From Callaeas wilsoni (lineage: Eukaryota > Chordata > Aves > Passeriformes > Callaeidae): 64,000 bases of DNA. Position numbers and translations under genes: made by a program. Shown here piece after piece: positions 56,966 to 64,000 of the stretch (the first letter of the stretch is position 1; each line of letters begins with the position of its first letter). Below the pieces are notes generated by a model, which ran no database searches, was not told where the DNA came from, and saw nothing but the letters and a program-made list of their open reading frames with translations. Location of the stretch: positions 109,966 to 173,965 of the forward strand of contig VWPU01018713.1 of the NCBI GenBank assembly GCA_013398955.1. The letters are read 5' to 3'.

Positions 56966-59900
56966 ATTTATTACTTGGATGCTTTTCAAAGTCCTAATCT
57001 TGGGGTTTTTCGAGATCTTAAAATATTAGAGAGTTTGGGTTAATCTTTTTGCCTTTTACATTCTCATCATTTTGGTCCACTAAAAATAAAGTATAAATAA
57101 TTGGCTTTACTCCTATCTGCTCTCCCTAAAGTTTTGATAACTTAAATGCAGGCAAATTCTTCTTTGAAGCCAATTAAACTGAAGACTTTTGTAAAGAACA
57201 GGACATGAAGTGGAAAAAAACAGATATCATATATAAAATAATGTAGGATTCCATTCCTTTTACCACAATAATAGCCTTGAAGGCTTTGCTTTCACAAATA
57301 ATTCAACTCCAGTGAAAGTGATATAACTCAGCTGAAATCAGAGGAGCAGCCCTGAACTTTGATTCACTGTTTTGCTCAAATAGTTTAAACTTTCAGCGAC
57401 GTGTGATTTAATAAAGACAAAATGGAACTGTCTACCCTAGCTGCTACCAAGTAATTTAATACACCCTCTTCTCAGCTGTAGATAAACAGAAAATACCATG
57501 ACAGGGCTACATCAGCTATGGAAATATTCACTTGAGAAGGAGACTGATCTTGGAAGTCCTTCTAAAATAAAGAGAGTGCTGTTGCTCCCATGAGCTCATC
57601 CTCACCAGCTGCAGGGCCAGGAGGAGGTGTAGGATCAGCGGTGGGGACCAGAGGGGACTGCCAGGACACAGGGCTGTGTGACAGTGCTGACATGCCAGCC
57701 AGGAGCGTGCCTTTAGTTCCATTAGAAGAGTCTACGGCTTAAGTACGCAGCTCAAAATATAGGAGGAGAATAAATAAAACAATATAAGACCTGAAAGAGC
57801 TGAAATATTAATATTTCGAGATTTCCAAATTATTAATATATGATTTATCCCTCCATGTTTATTTGAAGCTCAGCAGACTGCTAGAGAGCAAACGGACATG
57901 CCTTATTCCCAGGTTTTATACCCAAGGCTGACTTGCATGGGAAGTGTGATGCTGCTCAGTCCTTCTGTGCTCTCAGTCAGTTCCAGGCTGGTACAAAAAA
58001 CCTGGAATAAATACAGTTTTTCCTTCTTCAGTGCTGGTATGGTTTTCAGAGGTGTACAACAGTTATTTCTGTGCCTTTTCCATGACTGCCATTTCAGAGA
58101 GTAACTGGTGCAAGCAAAGGGCTGGCTATAGGTTTATACATGATATTTTAGGGATGAAACACTGCCTTCTCACATGCCCACTGTTAGAAATCAGACCTTA
58201 GGTGTCAATAATGAAAGAGCCAACACCCTGGGGCAAATCAGACGTTAACAGGGATAGGACATGAACTTTCTAGGAATTTTCAATTTGAAAATGCCAGAAA
58301 TAACAGAGGGACTACGAAATACACCACACTTTCTCCCTTTCTGCTGCCTTTACCCGAAGAGAAATTCTAGAGGTATGAATTTGGGTAAATGAACTTTAGT
58401 TTTTGAACATTAGGTTTGCATGTTAGTTATAAGAATGTACATACACAGGCATTTTGGTCAGCAACTCCAATAATCAATAATTTAATATTTCATTCAAAAG
58501 TATACCTTTCATATCAGAAATATGAAAAGCAAGAAATAAATTACTCTTTTTATTCTGGGCTCTGTAGGTGAAATGAATTGATTGATTTTGGTGGACTTAT
58601 GGTTGGTACAATAAAAATCAGAATCAACCCCGAATATAATTTTTTTCAGAATATACCTTTATTGAACAGTTGGCAAAACTACAAATCTGTAGTCATTTAT
58701 TAAACTAGTCAGGACTCACATGAGGCAACTCCTAGGAAATGGCATAGGAGAGATAGGAGTTTTTCAAAGGACAGCTAAAAATAACCAGTAGGCAATCCCA
58801 ACTGTGATAATGAAATTATACAGAAGATTCTTCAAACAATAGTGTTATTAAAGGTTTCTCCTAAATGACCAGAAGCAAGACCTGGACATTAAGACTGTAG
58901 TTATTATTGCTGAGATAATTAGCTCCTAGAAAGCTTCTTGGCGTGTATGTAACTTCCTTTCTTCTAAGGAGAAATAACATTATTTCCTCTCAAAAATTAA
59001 CTTCATTTGCCTTCTTTACATTAGGGCCAAAGCAAATATATAAGAAACCTTGGGGCTGAATAATACTTTATAGTACAAAAGAATACAAAGGCAAAAAAAG
59101 ACCCCTATATTTTAATGGGATTTTTTTACATTTAGAACCACACAATCCATCATGTTCTCCTAATGGAGGAAGAGGTTCTGGTTAAGCAGAGGGGCAGAAG
59201 TTGCAGAACCATATTTCCTTCTTCTTGGTCTAGAAGACATATTCAAAGACATTCTTCAGTCCTGAAGTTAAAAGAAAAACCTCCCTTTCATTAAAGGGCT
59301 GAGTCAGTAAGAAAGAAAAGAAGACTTGCTTAGATATTAGGACAGTACCTGGGATAGAGAAATTCCTCCTCAGCCTCAGTTCCTATTTTAAGCTCAATTC
59401 TTTCCTTTTACCCACTGAATGTGGAAGATATGTAGGTACATATTTGCACACTCACTCAGGCAGGATAATGAAAAGAAAAGAGGTATCAAATACCTGCAAG
59501 GTGAAATCAGAACAGGAGCTCCTAAAACCAAAGTACATCTGGATTGCAGAGGTTTAAAGGACCGTTAAGCAGTCAGGTCTGCTTTTGGAAGGCTGGAATT
59601 TCAGGTTTGGCTACTAAGTCATGGTTTTATCTGGAGGCACACATCTTCTTTCTACCTAGAAATGTTTCTTCAGCACCTGGGTGTTAAGCTGGCACTCAAG
59701 CCTTAAGCCAGACAATTTATTTCAGAGTCCTTTATTTAATTTTCCTTGTCCTTTTGTGAGGATATTTCTCTCTTTCAATCCCCCTAGGGCTGATTCACCC
59801 AGGGTTATTTGCTCTCCAAACTCTCTGCATGGAGACGGTTGTGCAAATCCCTATCTCTGGCACACTCCTCCTCAACCAACCTCCCAGCAGTTCAGGAAGC

Positions 59901-62900
59901 TGAAATCGAGGAAAAACTTCTTGACTGAATGTCACCAGAGGAAAAATGATGTATATGTCAAGGGTGAGGAAAGGCAAAAATACTGGGGGAAGAGGGGCTA
60001 AGTCAAACTGCAGGGAAGTGAGCAAGGCAATCACCTCTGACCGCTCAGCTTTTCCTATGGTGAGCCACAGGCTACGCTTGAGGCTCTTCGGAGCAAGAAC
60101 AAGCCTCAGTTTGTCTTTAATTTTCATTTCTCACCTCTCTCATATCTTTTAAAATCTATATTTATAATGTTTTTGTAAGGGGTGAGAGCAAGGACCAGGC
60201 AATCAATTGATCATTAATCTCCCATCTTACTGTCAGGAAGGAAAACAGTCTTTTGACAGAGTTAATTTAATTATTTTTATGGGAGACTTAAATATCATTA
60301 AGAGCATTATTTAGTAACAGGAAATCCCCAGGAGTGGAGGCACTGGAAGGCAAAACTAAGTTGAGCATTCCTGAGCCTCTCTGAACAGGACTTGTACAGC
60401 CATTGCTGCTTCACTTCCAGGGACAAAAGTCACACGAGATGGAGGAAGAGAAAATGGGGTGCTTGAAAACCAGGCAGCAGAAAGTGGATGTAATTTAACA
60501 GCCATGTTAGACGTTTGTCCGCCTGATATTAAGTTAATTTGCTTCAGCTGGATGAATCCATGGGCTAATTTGTGTGGGTCTTCCAGGTGCTACAACTCTG
60601 TCTGAAAGCTCAGGTGCCTGTTGAGATCCACGTATGTGCAGAAGACAACAAAGAATCTACAACTGCTGGGTTGCTGGGAGTCCTGGAAACACAGAAGCGA
60701 TGATATCCTGCAGTCTGCCAAGGGAATCTTGACGTGGACACCCATATCTATGTGTTCTGAGCATGTGCATTGCGAGGATGAAGAGCGTGGGGAAGGCATG
60801 AGGGCAGCAGGGAAGCACGGCTGCATCCTGTTAGGGTCTGGTGTCCAAGCACCGAAAAGCAGAGACATAAAACCAAGAGTAATGTGCATGAACAGACCCT
60901 TCTGGAGGAACAAAGAAACCTCTGCCTGGAATCTGGCCCTTGTAACAAATCCTTAATCCATAATGCTTGCCTCAGCCGTGTTCCAGAGCTGGGTTTATTG
61001 ACCTAAAATTCTAGGCACATGCGAGAGCGTTTAAGAGAGGCATGTGCTTCATGTCACACTTATCTTTCAGAACAGGAAAAGGAGGACAATTGGTTTTCCT
61101 CCATGTTTCGGTTTCAGCCAAAACCTGAAAGGAATAATAGGCTAGTATCGAGGTCTGCGCCTTTAGGCAGCTTTTATGCTAGATAAAATTCAAACCAGAA
61201 ACTGTCCTACCATAAAAATAAATGCAGAAAGATAAAAACTTTGTAGCAGAAAGTGGAAAATGAGGTTATATATTGGATTTTCCTGTAGCTGTTTGAGTAT
61301 TAGTAGGAAAGTCATGAACAGAAAGAAATTGAGCTGTAACATTTGGATCTGGATCGACTGCACTGAAAGTTTTGATTTGGGCCCTGAAATTCTGGGTTGT
61401 TAATAAAGGATATTTTGAGACTGAGAAAATCTCACACTGAAAGAATGTGAGATCAGGTCAGCGAGGAAACATTTCCTCACATGGCATGAAAGGCTGAATC
61501 TGGAGGCATCAACCAATTCAAACACGGAGCTGAACTGGGGATGCAGTAATATCAAAGACAAACGTGTTCCCTTTAAAACCAGTTGCCACGCTGAAGCCTT
61601 CTGGTCACTATTTTTAATATGAAGAAACTGAGCTGAAATCCGGAGCTATGATGTTTGGTTTATCAATTTACTCTGCTTTACTCAGCTTCATATGTCAGGA
61701 ATCTCAGAGCATCACCAGGAGTACAGATGTCAGCAGTTGGCAGCCAGTGGTTTCTGGCTGCTCCGAGGTCATTTTTCTCTTGGATTCCCCCTGTGAGAGG
61801 TTTCAAATTCACCATTAAACAATATCGCGTTTCATGCCTGCTTGCTACTTCAGGTCCAGGAACTGAATTTCTCCTGAATAGCGTAACAGTAAAAGCCAGA
61901 GAGGCTGTTCTCTTTTTGATGTTGGATGTTTCTAGGTATGACTGCATGCCATAAAGTGTTTGTACCTGAGATCAGATCACACGTTGTAAAATAGCCAACA
62001 CCCACTTCTACCTACAAATGGATCAGAAAAAGAAAATAAAAATAAAAGGCAACAGAGTTCATTTTTTTTTCGAAGTAGGAGAATAATTAAAAATATTTAC
62101 TGATTTTAGATTTCATTTCACCACAATATTTCATGGTGATTTTATTTTTACTAGCAAACACTGGGTTGCTGGATATTCCCAAAGAACTCCTTTTCATCCC
62201 TGTATTATTACTTCATTGCATTTATGTACTTGGAGCTTAGCTTGAATGGGCAGGATTGAACAGCAAAAATGGTACTCTCTGCTCCACATTTCAACTTAGC
62301 TATAAAGTTGGGACATTCTGGATTTGAAGGGAGTGAATCTGGCTTATGAGGAAAAAGAAAAGTTAGGATTAAAAATAGTTATTTTGCTACACACTGAATA
62401 ATCTGCAAAAGATGAGCAGTTCATGACATAGACGTGGAAAGATAAATCCCTCAGAAAGGTGAAAGGCCTTGCTTGTGCTACTTTAGCAGCAAGCAATGAT
62501 AAGGCAAGAACACAAACAAAAATTGTTAAACCTTGTTTTACAAAGGAAAAGGAAAATTGTGCTTTTAGCAGAAGATGTACTGCCTTTCCTAAAGTGCTGG
62601 TACTGGAAAATCCAGCCTTTTGAGAAGATCCCACTGCATGTCAGTGCCACAAAACCAAGAAATATAAAATAAAATTATATATATTAAGTAGGTCTGTGTG
62701 TCTAAACACTCAGGAATGACTCCCAGCTCCCGATATAAAGTTCTTCTCACTCTGAAAATCTATTAACAAACACATATTGAGTGCACCAGAGGTCTGTGAC
62801 ATCACCCAGACACAAATGTAATGGACACTTTTCATCTGTTCTGGAGACATGTTGTAAAAGAGCAACATTATAATTATGAAACTTTTTGGGTTTTTTTTTC

Positions 62901-64000
62901 AGGAGGTGGGAAAACGTACAGTAACTTTTTGGACATTTAACCAAAAAGCTCATAATGCAGATGAACTTAATAGTATGGGGCTATGAGCTGATCATCTGAG
63001 TTATTATTGCTGATGAGTGTATTCTACCATCAACAATAATTAATCAGTTTCCTTAAGAGAGTTAGTATACAGTTAGTTAGTATACAGTGGGTTTCACCTC
63101 CAATAAATCAAGCTGTATGAAAGCATAAACATGCAAGAGAATGTTTACAGATGGAAACTCTGACCTAAGGCTTTAAACAGACTCAGACCACCGGAGTTTT
63201 GTCCTCTTAGGGTTCACGTGCCCCATGCAAAGAGTTGCCTGCATGGCACTTAGGATTCGTCAGAGCAAATCCCAGGCAAAGCCCTTAGAGTCAGGAATCC
63301 TTAGGAAGGAGAGTGACATTCAATGTGGCAATGATGTGCCTCCCACCAGTGAGAAAATTCTGGACTCTAAAGGGCAATGTTGCCCAGTAGGTGCCAGAGA
63401 CAAGCATTTGTGAGTGGCTACACAGACAAATGCCCACAATTCATTTCTCAGCAGCGGCACTCGTTCCGGCAGATGTTTTTAACTGACAGAACAACAGCAT
63501 ATCAAAAAAGTAATGGAGCTTTTTTCCTGCAGCTATTAGTGGGACATTAGGGATGAATGGAGGAGGAAAATTAGGGAAAGGCCTGTAGCAACAACTAAAG
63601 CTGCTGAAGTCAGAATAGACATTATTGGAGTGAGGAAAGAGCTTTCATACAAGCAACATGAAGCCAGCTTGCAATTTAAGTAACACAAAATGCACAAAAG
63701 AGCAACAAAACAATATGATTTATATTATTATTAGTTTTCTCAACTTCTCTTGCAGGGGGACAATTAATCCCCTTGAAGGAGATGACAAGCTCAGTGTATC
63801 AGACCTTAAGCATTGCATTAATGGGAAGAGAGGGGGAAGGAGAGGTGAGGCAAAGCTGACGAGTCCATTTACAACTTTACTTCAAAATGCCACAAGTGCA
63901 TTTTTAGAAAGTATGTTTGCATTTCTCACTGGAGAATGGCCTATACAGCAAGTTTCTAGACACATTTCCATCAAGGCAAATCAAACATACAAATATAATA
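56966..64000. other. Non-coding stretch to the window end
   Basis: No supported gene or named transposon. The AT-rich segments 60230-60320 and 60490-60570 carry TTAATTTAATTA and TTAAGTTAATTTG-like motifs and could be regulatory. A 15-bp near-perfect duplication (TTAGTATACAG) lies at 63062-63088. Otherwise I see nothing. Confidence 0.5.

Noticed and set aside
1..64000. CRISPR array, operon, tRNA, rRNA or viral coding genes
   Set aside because: No spaced identical repeats, no clustered long frames, no cloverleaf or rRNA landmarks and no gag/pol/env-like frame. The only viral trace is the solo LTR.

Overview
The window reads as vertebrate, most likely avian, nuclear DNA. Five-prime-truncated CR1 LINE tails are its commonest recognisable repeats: there are six, most ending in the CR1-type ATTCTRTGAT tail. 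Three worn MIR-type SINE remnants are also present. There is no Alu- or L1-like sequence and nothing of bacterial or phage character. Crocodilians and turtles also carry many CR1 copies, so 'bird' is the best reading rather than a proof.

No protein-coding gene can be supported. Open frames are short, start and stop without codon-level signal, and often overlap frames on the other strand. The longest, 198 codons on the minus strand at 12195-12791, is about what chance allows in 64 kb. The window is therefore intergenic desert or the inside of a very large intron. The best exon-like object is an open 366-bp block at 41880-42245 with a strong acceptor and a consensus donor. A textbook polyadenylation site lies at 56929-56965. 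Both are candidates only.

Layout: 138-472 holds two adjacent MIR remnants. 3815-4306 is a solo LTR on the minus strand with TG...CA ends, a perfect 5-bp target duplication, CCAAT, TATA-like and AATAAA signals, and a duplicated U3. 8118-8234 is a CR1 tail, followed at 8928-9197 by an unexplained CpG-rich block. 19088-19198, 20471-20892, 29110-29491, 30671-30791 and 39675-39829 are further CR1 pieces. 23690-23775 and 51228-51285 resemble very old amniote repeats. 38019-38238 is a perfect 48-bp higher-order repeat made of tetranucleotide units. 50531-50632 is a third MIR remnant. AT-rich stretches with homeodomain-type cores (7420-7680, 10840-11260, 36640-36970) look like possible conserved enhancers.

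No genes work together here. The content is transposon debris, simple repeats and possible cis-regulatory DNA. I found no undescribed biological system. The best objects for a second look are the solo LTR, the homogenised 48-bp array, the CpG-rich block near 9 kb and the candidate exon near 42 kb.
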